64,000 nucleotides of DNA, taken from contig JAFDXG010000049.1 in the NCBI GenBank assembly GCA_018268105.1, forward strand, positions 51,513 through 115,512, written 5' to 3'. A program made the translations under genes and the position numbers. How positions within the stretch are numbered: the first letter of the stretch is position 1; each line of letters starts with the position of its first letter. The notes under the pieces are model-generated. The model did not search any database. It worked only from the letters and a program-made list of their open reading frames with translations, and was not told where the DNA came from. This document shows, in pieces, positions 1 through 8,319 of the stretch. This DNA is from Bacteroidota bacterium. Its GTDB lineage: Bacteria > Bacteroidota > Bacteroidia > Chitinophagales > Chitinophagaceae.

Positions 1-1
1 T

Positions 2-451
2 CATGGCAGCAGATATGTAGCAAAAATATATAACGATCAATGGATGATAGAACGAGGTTTTTTTGAAGTAAAAACATTCAGAGATATTGTAACCGGCAGG
101 GAAAGTCGTCCATTGATTACCATTGATGGCTCCAAAACTATTGCCGAAGCATTTGACTTAATGAAGAAATACGATATTGAAAATATTCCTGTTGTGGTAG
201 ATGGAGAAATTAAAGGAGCAATTTCCGAAGCAGGGCTCTTTGATAAAGTTTTTATTAATCCTGAAATCAAAAAACAGCCTGTTGTATCTGTTATGGAAGC
301 GCCTTATCCGTTGGTTGAATTTGATACTCCGGTGGAACGATTGGGTAAATTAATAAATAAAGAGAACGGTGCAATTTTGAGCAGAAATGAAAGTGGAGAT
401 TTCCACATTATAACGAAGTACGATATTATTCAATCATTGACAAAAATTTAG
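2..451 (+). CDS. Cystathionine beta-synthase, C-terminal part (cut by window edge)
   Basis: The reading frame is open back to base 2, so this is the last 149 codons of a longer gene and the ATG at 44 is internal. The first residues (HGSRYVAKIYNDQWM) match the end of the PLP-dependent catalytic fold of cystathionine beta-synthases, where a G-S-R-Y ... D-x-W-M stretch leads into the regulatory region. Two CBS motifs follow, at about residues 25-80 and 85-149, ending in a 'KYDIIQSLT' helix typical of the second motif. In the family this enzyme condenses serine and homocysteine in the cytoplasm, and the CBS pair is regulatory. The PLP lysine and substrate loops lie outside the window, so a related cysteine-synthase-like enzyme with the same tail cannot be excluded. 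Confidence 0.85.
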   Translation, partial: HGSRYVAKIYNDQWMIERGFFEVKTFRDIVTGRESRPLITIDGSKTIAEAFDLMKKYDIENIPVVVDGEIKGAISEAGLFDKVFINPEIKKQPVVSVMEAPYPLVEFDTPVERLGKLINKENGAILSRNESGDFHIITKYDIIQSLTKI

Positions 452-659
452 GGGATAGTTACCAGAGTAAGTTTATATTTTTTAATAACATTATATATAA
501 TTAACTTATTATAATTATATTAGATTTTATATATTCTGTATTGTGAAATTTGTATTTCTCCAGCAACGAGACTTTATTCGTAAAATTACTATTGTAAAAT
601 ACGATTCTCTATTCACAATTACGTAAAAATAACATTGAAAAAATTGGGGGAAAACTCTC
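452..659. other. AT-rich intergenic region after cystathionine beta-synthase
   Basis: Very AT-rich, with no open frame that looks like a protein and no clear terminator for the upstream gene. It leads directly into the strong promoter at 660-690. Confidence 0.5.
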
Positions 660-690
660 TTGTACGGTGGATAACTGGTGAGTATCTTTG
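660..690 (+). promoter_or_regulatory. Bacteroidota-type promoter (TTG-N20-TATCTTTG)
   Basis: TTG at 660-662 and TATCTTTG at 683-690 are separated by 20 bases, matching the -33/-7 consensus of the Bacteroidota primary sigma factor. The nearest start codon (accD, 1239) is about 540 bases away, so the promoter probably serves a non-coding transcript beginning near 695. Confidence 0.65.
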
Positions 691-694
691 ATTT

Positions 695-1090
695 GAAGTT
701 GATTGATGAGGAAGTTACGCCTCATACCATCCAAAAATCCTGAGAACCGTCCTAAAATTCATTGAAATCCAAATCCACTGAAAAAGGCATTAAAATCCAG
801 TATCAATCAACTTTGTTTTTGCAATTAATAAAATAATAAATATCCATTAAACCAATATCCACGAAAAACAACTGATATCCTTAAAACCCGGTTTTGAAAC
901 CGAAATCCAATTTCCAATTATCCAGGAAAAACCGCCCCGATTGAAAATCCGATATTCCTAACCTAAAAGACCCGACAACCTCGGACCGCGAACAGTATTT
1001 GTGAGTTCCCTAAAAGTCCAATCCTTAAAAGCCATCTATTCTTAGTAGGCTCTGGTAAAAAGATTCCTCCACCTATTGGTGGAGGTTTTT
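695..1090 (+). ncRNA. Candidate structured small RNA (unnamed)
   Basis: Transcription from the promoter at 660-690 would begin near 695. Bases 696-707 (AAGTTGATTGAT) are perfectly complementary to 802-813, giving a 12-bp stem that ties the 5' end to a point just before a T-rich run (812-820). Inside it is a hairpin ATGAGG (706-711)/CCTCAT (720-725), followed by a string of A-rich 'ATCC' units. A product of about 125 nt could end near 820, or the transcript could run to the rho-independent terminator at 1066-1090, about 395 nt. The region lacks tmRNA and RNase P signature sequences and has no convincing ORF. The call rests on promoter, stem and terminator only. Confidence 0.4.
1066..1090 (+). 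terminator. Rho-independent terminator
   Basis: CCTCCACC (1066-1073), loop TATT and GGTGGAGG (1078-1085) form a perfect 8-bp GC-rich stem followed by five T. It ends the region upstream of accD and is the strongest terminator-like hairpin in this gap. Confidence 0.85.
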
Positions 1091-1132
1091 GTTTGTAAAA
1101 CCTGGTGATATAAGCTATTGCTATTTCTTAAC

Positions 1133-1140
1133 TATATTTG
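1133..1140 (+). promoter_or_regulatory. accD: Possible -7 element for accD-smpB (TATATTTG)
   Basis: TATATTTG fits the TAnnTTTG consensus and lies just after the terminator at 1090, about 95 bases before the accD ATG. No TTG occurs at the preferred spacing, so support is moderate. Confidence 0.4.
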
Positions 1141-1238
1141 CTTCCGTTATAGCATATTAAATGCTTGTATAAAGACTTTAGCATTTTTGTTTTTGTTAGG
1201 TAAAATACTTAATCTTGAACTCCAACATAAGCTCTACA

Positions 1239-2150
1239 ATGCAATACGAAGAAGATTTTGACGCAAACCTTGCAGGAGAAGACAGGACGAATGATGAGGC
1301 CAGGAGCCGATGGTTCAAAAGAATCAAAAAAGGTATTTTAACATCTACTGCGGAGAAAAAAGAAACCCCGGACGGTCTTTGGACCAAATGTCCAAGTTGC
1401 AAATACACCTGTACGGTATTGGAATTGAAAGAGAATTTGTTCGTTTGTCCTAAATGTAATTATCATCATCGCATTGGAAGTCAGGAATATTTCGATATAC
1501 TTTTTGATAATCACGAATATGATGAATTGTTTAACAATCTTCGTTCTATTGATTATTTACAATTTAAAGATCTGAAACCATATAGTAAACGACTTGATGA
1601 AGCTTATACTAAAACCGGATTAGATGACTCTTTGTCAGTAGGTGTAGGTAAGTTGCATGGTCAATCACTTGTGGTATGTTGTATGGATTTTAACTTCATT
1701 GGAGGTTCACTTGGGAGCGTAATGGGGGAAAAAATTGCAAAAGCAGTTGATTATTCTATAGAACATAAAATACCATTATTAATCATCAGTAAAAGTGGTG
1801 GAGCCAGAATGATGGAAAGTGCTTTTTCGCTGATGCAGTTGGCAAAAACCTCTGGAAAATTATCTCAATTATCGGATCAATGTATTCCTTATATTTCTTT
1901 GTGTACGGATCCCACCTATGGAGGAACTACAGCTTCATTTGCAATGCTGGGAGATGTAAATATTGCTGAACCCGGCGCTATGATAGGCTTTGCCGGTCCG
2001 CGGGTAATAAAAGAAACTATCAAAAAAGATTTGCCACCAGGTTTTCAAAGCTCTGAGTTTTTAATGGAACATGGATTCCTTGATTGCATTGTTGACCGTA
2101 AAGATCTGAAAGATAAACTGGCAACACTAATTACTCTTTTTAATTCATAG
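1239..2150 (+). CDS. accD: Acetyl-CoA carboxylase carboxyltransferase, beta subunit
   Basis: Transfers the carboxyl group from biotin-BCCP to acetyl-CoA, making malonyl-CoA for fatty-acid synthesis; it acts in the cytoplasm with the alpha subunit (AccA, not in this window). The 303-residue protein has the N-terminal four-cysteine zinc ribbon (CPSC ... CPKC, about residues 51-73) followed by the crotonase-like carboxyltransferase core, with the 'SKSGGARMMES' and 'YGGTTASFAMLGD' oxyanion-hole segments well conserved. A TTG at 1215 would add eight residues. The ATG at 1239 gives the usual N-terminus and is preferred. smpB follows after 53 bases and may be co-transcribed. Length is normal for the family. 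Confidence 0.97.
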   Translation: MQYEEDFDANLAGEDRTNDEARSRWFKRIKKGILTSTAEKKETPDGLWTKCPSCKYTCTVLELKENLFVCPKCNYHHRIGSQEYFDILFDNHEYDELFNNLRSIDYLQFKDLKPYSKRLDEAYTKTGLDDSLSVGVGKLHGQSLVVCCMDFNFIGGSLGSVMGEKIAKAVDYSIEHKIPLLIISKSGGARMMESAFSLMQLAKTSGKLSQLSDQCIPYISLCTDPTYGGTTASFAMLGDVNIAEPGAMIGFAGPRVIKETIKKDLPPGFQSSEFLMEHGFLDCIVDRKDLKDKLATLITLFNS

Positions 2151-2203
2151 AATTAATATTTCTATCTCCCATCCGGTAATCAACCTGGAATTATCACAAA
2201 CTA

Positions 2204-2644
2204 ATGTCAAACATACGCAACCGATCTGCCTATTTTGAATATAATATTGACGATAAGTATATCGCGGGACTGGTATTGACAGGAACTGAAGTAAAATCAA
2301 TAAGAGCAGGAAAGGCAAGCTTCAACGACAGTTATTGCTATTTTAATAAAGGTGAGTTGTGGATTAAAAGCCTGCATATTGCAGAATATAGTCACGGTAA
2401 TTATAATAATCATGATCCTTTGCGGGAACGGAAACTCCTGCTCAACAGGAAGGAATTGAAAAAGTTAGAAACACGAATAAAGGAGAAAGGATTCACCGTT
2501 GTACCACTCAGTATTTTTATTAATGAAAAGGGGTTGATTAAACTTGAAATTGGATTGGGCAAAGGGAAAAAAGTACATGACAAAAGAGAAAGTATCAAAG
2601 CAAGGGATACAGAAAGAGAGATTAAGAGAAAATATGGTGTTTGA
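2204..2644 (+). CDS. smpB: SsrA-binding protein SmpB
   Basis: Binds tmRNA and delivers it to stalled ribosomes for trans-translation. The 146-residue protein has the family's beta-barrel core, with the early 'NIRNRSAYFEYNIDDKYIAGLVLTGTEVKSIRAG' region read here as short motifs NRSAYFEY and GTEVKSIRAG, then 'HIAEYSHGNY' and 'RERKLLLNRKEL'. The basic C-terminal tail ends in KARDTEREIKRKYGV, the part that sits in the empty mRNA channel. Length is slightly below the E. coli protein and normal for Bacteroidota. It lies 53 bases after accD on the same strand. The tmRNA gene is not in this window. Confidence 0.97.
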   Translation: MSNIRNRSAYFEYNIDDKYIAGLVLTGTEVKSIRAGKASFNDSYCYFNKGELWIKSLHIAEYSHGNYNNHDPLRERKLLLNRKELKKLETRIKEKGFTVVPLSIFINEKGLIKLEIGLGKGKKVHDKRESIKARDTEREIKRKYGV

Positions 2645-2709
2645 ACAAGAATTTCTTTCAGGAATACTCCCGGGTTTAATCATTAGGTGTTGGTTTGAAA
2701 TGTACCCGT

Positions 2710-2743
2710 TTGAAATATAAACGGCTTATTTACAATAGTTTTG
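2710..2743 (+). promoter_or_regulatory. Promoter of the 2801 gene (TTG-N23-TAGTTTTG)
   Basis: TTG at 2710-2712 and TAGTTTTG at 2736-2743. Transcription would start near 2749, after the alternative start codon at 2741, which supports the downstream ATG at 2801. Confidence 0.5.
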
Positions 2744-2800
2744 TCTATCATGCGTTACTTTGTATTGATGAGGTATGATAATTTTTTAAGAAAAGGAGAT

Positions 2801-3754
2801 ATGCGGTCAGCAATATTATTTTTATTAATTGTATTATCTGTACTTAGCGGCAGTGCTCAGGGTATAAAAGGGAGTTGGTTTGGCAGTGCAGATGTTTTAT
2901 TGGGCGGATCTCATAACAACTACCTTGTTGAACTGGATCTGAAACAGGAAAACAATGAGATAAAAGGAATTATTAGTTATTATTTCAAGGAGACCTTTCA
3001 GAGTTTTTACGTGAAGGGTACCTACAATCCCCGTACCCGGGAAATTTTGATTAAAGACTTACCCATTACTTATTTTCGGGCTTCAGGATCCAATGGCGTG
3101 GAATGTGTGATGGACCTCCGCGCTGTTGTTACTGCATCAAGGGTCAGCACCAATATCAAAGGTGTATTTACTTCCCAGGGAAAATATAAATATACCTGTC
3201 CGGATATTGCATTTGATTTTGTATACGGTGAACAACTTAATACTGATAGTCTGATTGATAAATTTTCTCCCATCCGTAAAATTTGGCGTCCAAGTGAAGA
3301 AGATGTGGTAGTTAATCCCCTGGAAAGCCGGGTTCCTGATTCTGTAGATTTAAAGGTAAAAGAACCTTCACTGGATCAGATGGAAGCACAAAAAATTCTT
3401 CAGGAATTTAATAAACGTAAAGAAGTGGTAGGCAAGGAACTGTTAGTTGATTCAGATTCTCTCCGACTGACTTTTTATGATAATGGTATAGTTGATGGCG
3501 ATAGCATTTCTGTTTTCTTCAATAAAGAACCTATTGCAACCCATCAGTTGCTCTCTGAAAGGGGTATAGTAATATATGCAGTACTGGATACTACTAAAAC
3601 ATACAATGAGATCAGTATGTTTGCTGAAAACCTGGGTACAATACCTCCAAATACTGCATTAATGGTAATAACTGATGGCGTAAACCGGTACGAAATATTT
3701 TTATCAAGCAGCCTTACACAAAATTTTACAATCCGGATACGAAGACGGAAATAA
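2801..3754 (+). CDS. Secreted protein of unknown function, C-terminal beta domain
   Basis: No assigned function. The ATG at 2801 is preceded by AAGGAGAT, one of the few good Shine-Dalgarno-like sites here, and opens a clear signal peptide (MRSAILFLLIVLSVLSGSAQ). An upstream ATG at 2741 would bury that signal and lies before the predicted transcription start. The mature protein has an N-terminal beta-rich domain of about 120 residues. A charged linker follows (around residues 200-215), then a C-terminal domain with the pattern 'LTFYDNGIVDGDSISVFFN ... AENLGTIPPNTALMVITDG'. Similar C-terminal domains recur in Bacteroidota exported proteins of unknown role. The protein ends in a basic RIRRRK. 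It is probably periplasmic or outer-membrane associated. Confidence 0.7.
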   Translation: MRSAILFLLIVLSVLSGSAQGIKGSWFGSADVLLGGSHNNYLVELDLKQENNEIKGIISYYFKETFQSFYVKGTYNPRTREILIKDLPITYFRASGSNGVECVMDLRAVVTASRVSTNIKGVFTSQGKYKYTCPDIAFDFVYGEQLNTDSLIDKFSPIRKIWRPSEEDVVVNPLESRVPDSVDLKVKEPSLDQMEAQKILQEFNKRKEVVGKELLVDSDSLRLTFYDNGIVDGDSISVFFNKEPIATHQLLSERGIVIYAVLDTTKTYNEISMFAENLGTIPPNTALMVITDGVNRYEIFLSSSLTQNFTIRIRRRK

Positions 3755-3987
3755 TGGGAAACAATAGTACTGGTCAAATTTCAGGGGATAACACACAATG
3801 CTGCTACAAGACACTTTAACTTATTGCTGAAATCCGTTGGTCCATTGCATGTAAACAGTGTATAAAAGTTATCAGTGTAAACGAATCTGTCTCTATCACA
3901 TTTATTCCCATTGTTCTCATAAAAATCTTATAATATATTATAGCCTGGCTACGCCAAAGCTTTTACAATCTGCTGTATCTTGCAGCA

Positions 3988-4629
3988 ATGGAGATAATGT
4001 CGGCAAAATATCTTATCAGCAGCCCCGATTATTTAAAATGCCCGCTACCAGATCGGCCTGAATATGCTTTTATTGGACGTAGCAATGTTGGTAAATCATC
4101 TTTGATCAACATGCTTTGCAATAATCAAAAATTGGCCAAAACATCAGCCTCGCCAGGTAAAACCCAAATGATCAATCATTTTGCTATAGAAAGTACTTCT
4201 GTCAAAAGGAATACAGAGCATTGGTATATTGTTGACTTACCCGGATATGGATTTGCGAAAGTGTCGCAACAGCAGCGAAAACAATGGCAAAAAATGACCG
4301 AAGGCTATCTCCGGTATCGTTCCAACCTGATAAATGTTTTTGTACTTGTAGATAGCAGACATCGTCCACAAAAAGTTGATCTTGATTTTACAAATCTTCT
4401 CGGTGAGTGGAATATCCCTTTTAGTATTGTGTTTACCAAAGCGGATAAAACCACGCAGAGGGAAGTGAGTAATAACATAAGACTCTTTCTGAGTGAAATG
4501 AAAAAGTACTGGGAATTTCTACCGCCGAGCTATACTACAAGCGTAATTAAAAAACTTGGTAGAGACAAAATATTGAAGGCTATTGAAGTGATGAACAATC
4601 TGTATGAAAGTAACATCCGGAATGAATAA
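3988..4629 (+). CDS. engB: Ribosome-biogenesis GTPase EngB (YihA/YsxC family)
   Basis: Essential GTPase needed for late assembly of the 50S subunit. The 213-residue protein shows G1 GRSNVGKS (about residues 31-38), a G2 threonine in the following loop, G3 DLPGYG and G4 TKAD, in the spacing of the TrmE-Era-EngA-YihA class. The ATG at 3988 or 3997 could be used; the first is taken. A short inverted repeat TGCTG/CAGCA (3971-3987) abuts the start codon and may mask it. The gene converges with the YkuK-like gene, and a shared hairpin lies between them. Confidence 0.95.
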   Translation: MEIMSAKYLISSPDYLKCPLPDRPEYAFIGRSNVGKSSLINMLCNNQKLAKTSASPGKTQMINHFAIESTSVKRNTEHWYIVDLPGYGFAKVSQQQRKQWQKMTEGYLRYRSNLINVFVLVDSRHRPQKVDLDFTNLLGEWNIPFSIVFTKADKTTQREVSNNIRLFLSEMKKYWEFLPPSYTTSVIKKLGRDKILKAIEVMNNLYESNIRNE

Positions 4630-4644
4630 GGCTGATAACTTCCT

Positions 4645-4667
4645 TACGGTACATTAACAGTACCGTA
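4645..4667. terminator. Bidirectional hairpin between convergent genes
   Basis: TACGGTAC (4645-4652) and GTACCGTA (4660-4667) form a perfect 8-bp stem with a 7-base loop, in the 61-base gap between engB and the minus-strand YkuK-like gene. The T/A runs on both sides are short, so it is a plausible but modest terminator. Confidence 0.5.
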
Positions 4668-4690
4668 TTTAAAAATGGGTTAAGTGAATG

Positions 4691-5164
4691 TCAGTTTACC
4701 ATTTTATTTGCACAGCTACTGCTGGCAAAGGCTTCGGGTTTAGCTTTGAATGCAAATCCCATTCCCAAAATATAACCCATGGCTTCGCGTAAAGCTTCAT
4801 TACTTTTGAAGTGTGGATTGGTATTGATATCGGCATGCACTTCCATATCCACATCATATTCTGTAAACAGGTCACAAAGTTCATACGCAATTTCAATGCT
4901 TTTTGCTACTTCAACGAGCATCCTTTCTTTAATGAGGTATTGCTTTCTTGTTTTTTCATTATGAATAAACATAAAGCCACCATGTCCTTCCCGAAGAAAT
5001 ACAATTACGGTGGCAAATTCCGTTTCCGGACCTTTAACCTGGGAGTCGGTACCAATACAAACTTTAAGGCGATACCCATTCCCTTTTTCTCGAATGATGG
5101 CCAACTTTACTTCTTCTTTGATGGGGAGTTGGAAGCGTTCTCCGTTAAATTTTCTCCATAACAT
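4691..5164 (-). CDS. YkuK-like RNase H-fold protein (DUF458)
   Basis: 157 residues resembling the YkuK/DUF458 family, which adopts an RNase H-like fold and has no settled biochemical role. Visible features are 'CIGTDSQVKG' (first acidic residue on a beta strand), 'ERMLVEVAKSIEIA', and 'DMEVHADINTNPHFKSN', with acidic residues and histidines placed as in a metal-dependent nuclease fold, then 'GMGFAFKAKPEAFASSSCA'. Length is normal. It is followed upstream on the same strand by a CoA-binding protein gene (140-base gap). Nuclease activity is inferred from the fold only. Confidence 0.8.
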   Translation of the reverse strand: MLWRKFNGERFQLPIKEEVKLAIIREKGNGYRLKVCIGTDSQVKGPETEFATVIVFLREGHGGFMFIHNEKTRKQYLIKERMLVEVAKSIEIAYELCDLFTEYDVDMEVHADINTNPHFKSNEALREAMGYILGMGFAFKAKPEAFASSSCANKMVN

Positions 5165-5303
5165 ATACGATGGGGTTTTCCGAATTTACGTATTTTTTAA
5201 AAAAACCACTAAGTCTTTTTAAATATTGTTTTGTTATTGAGTGTAAACTTAAGCGTTAGAACAGGGGGATGATCTATATTTAATAACAATATTTATGCTT
5301 AAA

Positions 5304-5678
5304 TTAATATTGTCCAGTACTTAACAATACCAGAGTACAGGCGTCTAATGTTGTTATTCCTTCTCTGTTTGCAAGTTGTTTAAGTTCATTATTTTCTGTT
5401 CCGGGATTGAATATAATGCGCCTGGGATGCAGAGATAAGATGTAGTCATAATATTGCCGCTGGTTGCCAGGGTTAAGATAAATTGTGACAGTATGCACAT
5501 CTTCCACTGCCTGCTCGATTGCATGTATAGCAATTTCCCCTGCCACAGTCTCCCTTTTGCCTATACCAATTACATCATGTCCGGCTTCTTTCAATTTTTG
5601 TAATGCAAGAAAACTGTAACGCGAAGGATTATCTGATGCACCTAGTACAATTGTTTTTTTGTTGATTGATTTATTCAT
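5304..5678 (-). CDS. CoA-binding (Rossmann-fold) protein, YccU-like
   Basis: 124-residue protein of the CoA_binding_2 family, the small stand-alone version of the acyl-CoA synthetase (NDP-forming) CoA-binding domain. Seen are 'TIVLGASDNPSRYS' (nucleotide-binding loop), 'AGHDVIGIGKRE', 'TIYLNPGNQRQYYDYI' and 'RRIIFNPGTENNELKQLA', which match the family's order of motifs. The protein has no catalytic domain and its role is undefined. It lies on the minus strand next to the YkuK-like gene. Confidence 0.85.
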   Translation of the reverse strand: MNKSINKKTIVLGASDNPSRYSFLALQKLKEAGHDVIGIGKRETVAGEIAIHAIEQAVEDVHTVTIYLNPGNQRQYYDYILSLHPRRIIFNPGTENNELKQLANREGITTLDACTLVLLSTGQY

Positions 5679-5825
5679 TACAGTCTTATTAGAACGATTG
5701 TTATAAAGGTATAGGTAATCTTGTGAAAATGTAAATTAGTGATTAGAAGGTTTAATGAATTATATCAGGATATGTCAAGGCAAAACTGTTCAATTCTTAA
5801 TTAGATGTGAATATTGAATTTGTTG

Positions 5826-5843
5826 TATTTTTGTTTATCCACA
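5826..5843 (+). promoter_or_regulatory. -7 element overlapped by a perfect DnaA box
   Basis: TATTTTTG (5826-5833) fits TAnnTTTG, with only a weak TTA at the -33 position. TTATCCACA, a perfect DnaA box, occupies 5835-5843, where transcription would begin, 12 bases before the DUF6580 start codon. A perfect 9-mer in 64 kb can arise by chance. Confidence 0.4.
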
Positions 5844-5854
5844 AAAGTAAAGGC

Positions 5855-6415
5855 ATGAAAAATAAAAAATCTATACTACTTACATTTCTGGTATTAATAA
5901 TTATAGCTGCATTATACAGGGTAGTACCTGGTCGTCCATATGGATTTGCTCCGCAGATAGCCATGGCTCTTTTTTCTGGAGCAGTAATCAAGGATAGGAA
6001 ATATGCTTTTACACTGCCATTGTTTTCTATGTTAATTTCCGATGTTTTATATGAGCTGTTATTTATCTCCGGACTTTCTGCCATTCAGGGTTTTTATGAA
6101 GGGCAACTTACTAACTATGCGTTGTTTGTCCTGTTGACGGCGGGTGGATTCTTTATCAGAAAAATTAATTTTGTTAATATACTTCTTGCTTCTATCGCCG
6201 GGCCCACAGTATATTTCCTGTTATCCAACTTCCTGGTTTGGTTAAGTGGCAGCGGACTAATGCGCCCAAAGACATTTGATGGTTTGATGATGTGCTTCGC
6301 AGATGGCATCCCTTTTTATAAAAACTCAGTTTGGGGAACCATGTTCTTCTCTGCTCTTTTATTCGGGGGGTATTCTCTGATCAGGATGTACTCTGCAAAA
6401 CCTAAAACTGTATAG
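5855..6415 (+). CDS. DUF6580 family membrane protein
   Basis: 186-residue integral membrane protein with about five hydrophobic segments: ILLTFLVLIIIAALYRVV, the IAMALFSGAVI region, LPLFSMLISDVLYELLF, ALFVLLTAGGFF and ILLASIAGPTVYFLLSNFLVWL. The 'PGRPYGFAPQIAMALFSGA' segment resembles the family annotated as a putative transport protein related to ECF-transporter substrate-binding subunits. The substrate is unknown. The ATG at 5855 is chosen because the longer frame (from 5807) would start upstream of the predicted promoter at 5826. No partner ATPase gene lies nearby. Confidence 0.7.
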   Translation: MKNKKSILLTFLVLIIIAALYRVVPGRPYGFAPQIAMALFSGAVIKDRKYAFTLPLFSMLISDVLYELLFISGLSAIQGFYEGQLTNYALFVLLTAGGFFIRKINFVNILLASIAGPTVYFLLSNFLVWLSGSGLMRPKTFDGLMMCFADGIPFYKNSVWGTMFFSALLFGGYSLIRMYSAKPKTV

Positions 6416-6524
6416 TTAATTTATGTTGATAAAATTGATAAAGAAAGTGAATAGACGACAACCTATAAGCATGAAAGAATAGATATTTCCTATCTTTCGC
6501 AGTTTAAATCTAATCTTCTCATCT

Positions 6525-6881
6525 TTGGCTAATCATCTTGACACCGGAAAAAAAGGCGAGCAGCTTGCAGTTCAATATCTCACCGATAATACATTTACTG
6601 TCATTTTTGCTAACTGGCGTTATGCTCACTACGAAATAGACATCATTGCCTGTCGTGATGAAGTACTTCATTTCGTAGAAGTAAAAACAAGACGCTCAAA
6701 AAAATTTGGTTTGCCGGAGGAAAGCGTTTCTAAGAAAAAACTGCAAAATCTTATCAATGCTGCAGAAGCATTTTTGATACTTTATCCCGAATGGAAAAGA
6801 GTACAATTTGATGTGCTTTCAATATTCCTTACCGGGAACAACAATGCTGAATTCTTTTTTATTGAAGATGTTTATTTGTAG
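6525..6881 (+). CDS. yraN: YraN/UPF0102 family protein (predicted nuclease fold)
   Basis: 118 residues, normal for UPF0102. The fold is a restriction-endonuclease-like domain with E ('GKKGEQLAVQYL'), D ('HYEIDIIACRDE') and E-x-K ('HFVEVKTRRSKKFG') in the usual positions; the family's substrate is unresolved. The start is a TTG at 6525. No ATG exists in frame before the conserved GKKGE motif, and the family always begins just before it. The 3' end overlaps the convergent YkgJ-like gene by 23 bases. Confidence 0.85.
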   Translation: MANHLDTGKKGEQLAVQYLTDNTFTVIFANWRYAHYEIDIIACRDEVLHFVEVKTRRSKKFGLPEESVSKKKLQNLINAAEAFLILYPEWKRVQFDVLSIFLTGNNNAEFFFIEDVYL

Positions 6882-7377
6882 TAATCAGGGCTTTCATTTT
6901 TTCAACCATTTTAAATGTTGCAGGACAATAAGCTATGTTTTGTTTATGTACATGCATATAGTCTGTCATTTTCTTTTTAGTAAGATGAGGAAAACCCGCA
7001 CAATCATCCGGGCGGATGGAATATATTTTACACATATTGGTATTTAAGTCGAGGAACTGGCAGGGTTGTGTTTTATTCATCCAGTCTTTTTCTTTTTTAT
7101 CATATAGCAGCCATCTTTCTTTGAATGCTTTAGGTGAAATATTGAAATGTGCTGATATACGACGGATGTCTTTGGAATTGTAGGTTGGGCTCATGGTCTT
7201 ACAGCAATTAGCACAACTAAGGCAATCCGTTTCTTTCCAAACTTCGACATCTGCTATTTCAGCAAGCTTATCAAGGTTGCGGGGAGGGTTATTTTCGAGT
7301 TTAGTGAGAAAAGTTCTAAATCTTTTTTTTTGATGCCTGACTCTTTGTTTAAACGACCTAAGATTAATGGGAAACAT
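6859..7377 (-). CDS. YkgJ family cysteine-cluster protein
   Basis: 172 residues with the family's metal-binding cysteines: CLSCANCC near residue 54, then 'QPCQFLD', 'MCKIYSIRPDDCAGFP' and 'IAYCPAT'. The family (PF03692) is predicted to bind zinc or an Fe-S cluster; the function is not established. The basic N-terminus (MFPINLRSFKQRVRHQKKRFR) has no signal sequence, so it is cytoplasmic. It converges on and overlaps yraN by 23 bases. Confidence 0.85.
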   Translation of the reverse strand: MFPINLRSFKQRVRHQKKRFRTFLTKLENNPPRNLDKLAEIADVEVWKETDCLSCANCCKTMSPTYNSKDIRRISAHFNISPKAFKERWLLYDKKEKDWMNKTQPCQFLDLNTNMCKIYSIRPDDCAGFPHLTKKKMTDYMHVHKQNIAYCPATFKMVEKMKALITTNKHLQ

Positions 7378-7419
7378 AAATTGTATTAATATTGAACGTC
7401 GAAAATAAACATTTTACTA

Positions 7420-8319
7420 ATGTGGGAAGTGTATAAAAATAGCTTCAGGGCATATCTCCAACTGGAAAAATCATTAAGCGGAAATTCGATTGATGCTTAT
7501 TTAAGAGATGTGGATAAACTGACTCAATATTTGCAGTTCGCTAAGCTTATGAAAACACCACAGGATGTGAAACTAACTGACCTTCAGGAATTCATAAAAA
7601 GCATTGCTGAACTGGAAATGTCAGCTACTTCACAGGCAAGAATCATTTCTGGTTTGAAAGCTTTTTACAAATTTTGTTTGCTGGAGCAGATCAGTAATAC
7701 TGATCCCACTGTATTGTTAGAAGCACCTCGTTTGAAGAGAAGGCTTCCGGACACATTAAGTTTTGAAGAAATTGAAAAGCTTATCAGTCATATAGATTTA
7801 AGTAAGCCTGAAGGGGTAAGAAACAAAGCCTTACTTGAAACCTTGTATAGCTGTGGGCTTAGAGTTTCAGAAGCAGTTACATTAAAGATATCCTGTTTAT
7901 ATATGGATGATGGTTTTGTGAGAGTGGTAGGAAAAGGAGATAAAGAAAGATTAGTGCCCATAGGGGCAGAAGCAATAAAATACATTAATATATATATATC
8001 ATCTGCACGTAATCATCAGCATATCCAAAAAGGTGAAGAGGATATCCTGTTTCTGAATAGAAGAGGAAAACGGATGACAAGAGTTATGATCTTTCTGATT
8101 ATTAAAGATTTAGTGATAAAGACGGGTATAAAAAAACAGGTTTCTCCGCATACTTTTCGCCATTCTTTTGCCACACATTTGGTAGAAGGAGGTGCAGATC
8201 TAAGAGCAGTTCAGGAGATGTTAGGCCATGAAAGTATTACAACTACTGAGATTTATACTCACCTTGACAGAGAATATTTAAGGGAGACTCTTAGAAAATT
8301 CCATCCTGCATTTCATTAA
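7420..8319 (+). CDS. xerD: Tyrosine recombinase XerD
   Basis: 299 residues. The N-terminal SAM-like core-binding domain (about 1-85) is followed by the catalytic domain with the RHRH-Y set: R in 'SCGLRVSEA', K in 'VVGKGDKERLVPIG', 'HTFRHSFATH', 'LGHESITTTEIYTH' with the nucleophilic tyrosine. Size, motif spacing and housekeeping surroundings fit the chromosome-dimer-resolution recombinase rather than a phage integrase. A weak hairpin AAGAG-CGAT-CTCTT (8321-8334) just after the stop may act as a terminator. XerC is not in the window, so the D rather than C assignment rests on overall resemblance. Confidence 0.9.
   Translation: MWEVYKNSFRAYLQLEKSLSGNSIDAYLRDVDKLTQYLQFAKLMKTPQDVKLTDLQEFIKSIAELEMSATSQARIISGLKAFYKFCLLEQISNTDPTVLLEAPRLKRRLPDTLSFEEIEKLISHIDLSKPEGVRNKALLETLYSCGLRVSEAVTLKISCLYMDDGFVRVVGKGDKERLVPIGAEAIKYINIYISSARNHQHIQKGEEDILFLNRRGKRMTRVMIFLIIKDLVIKTGIKKQVSPHTFRHSFATHLVEGGADLRAVQEMLGHESITTTEIYTHLDREYLRETLRKFHPAFH

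Noticed and set aside
695..1090. tmRNA or RNase P RNA next to smpB
   Set aside because: No tRNA-Ala-like ends, tag reading frame or RNase P P4 core sequences could be found; only the generic structured-RNA call is kept.
3858..4061. 67-residue ORF overlapping the engB start
   Set aside because: Out of frame with engB, low-quality composition, and overlaps a well-supported gene.
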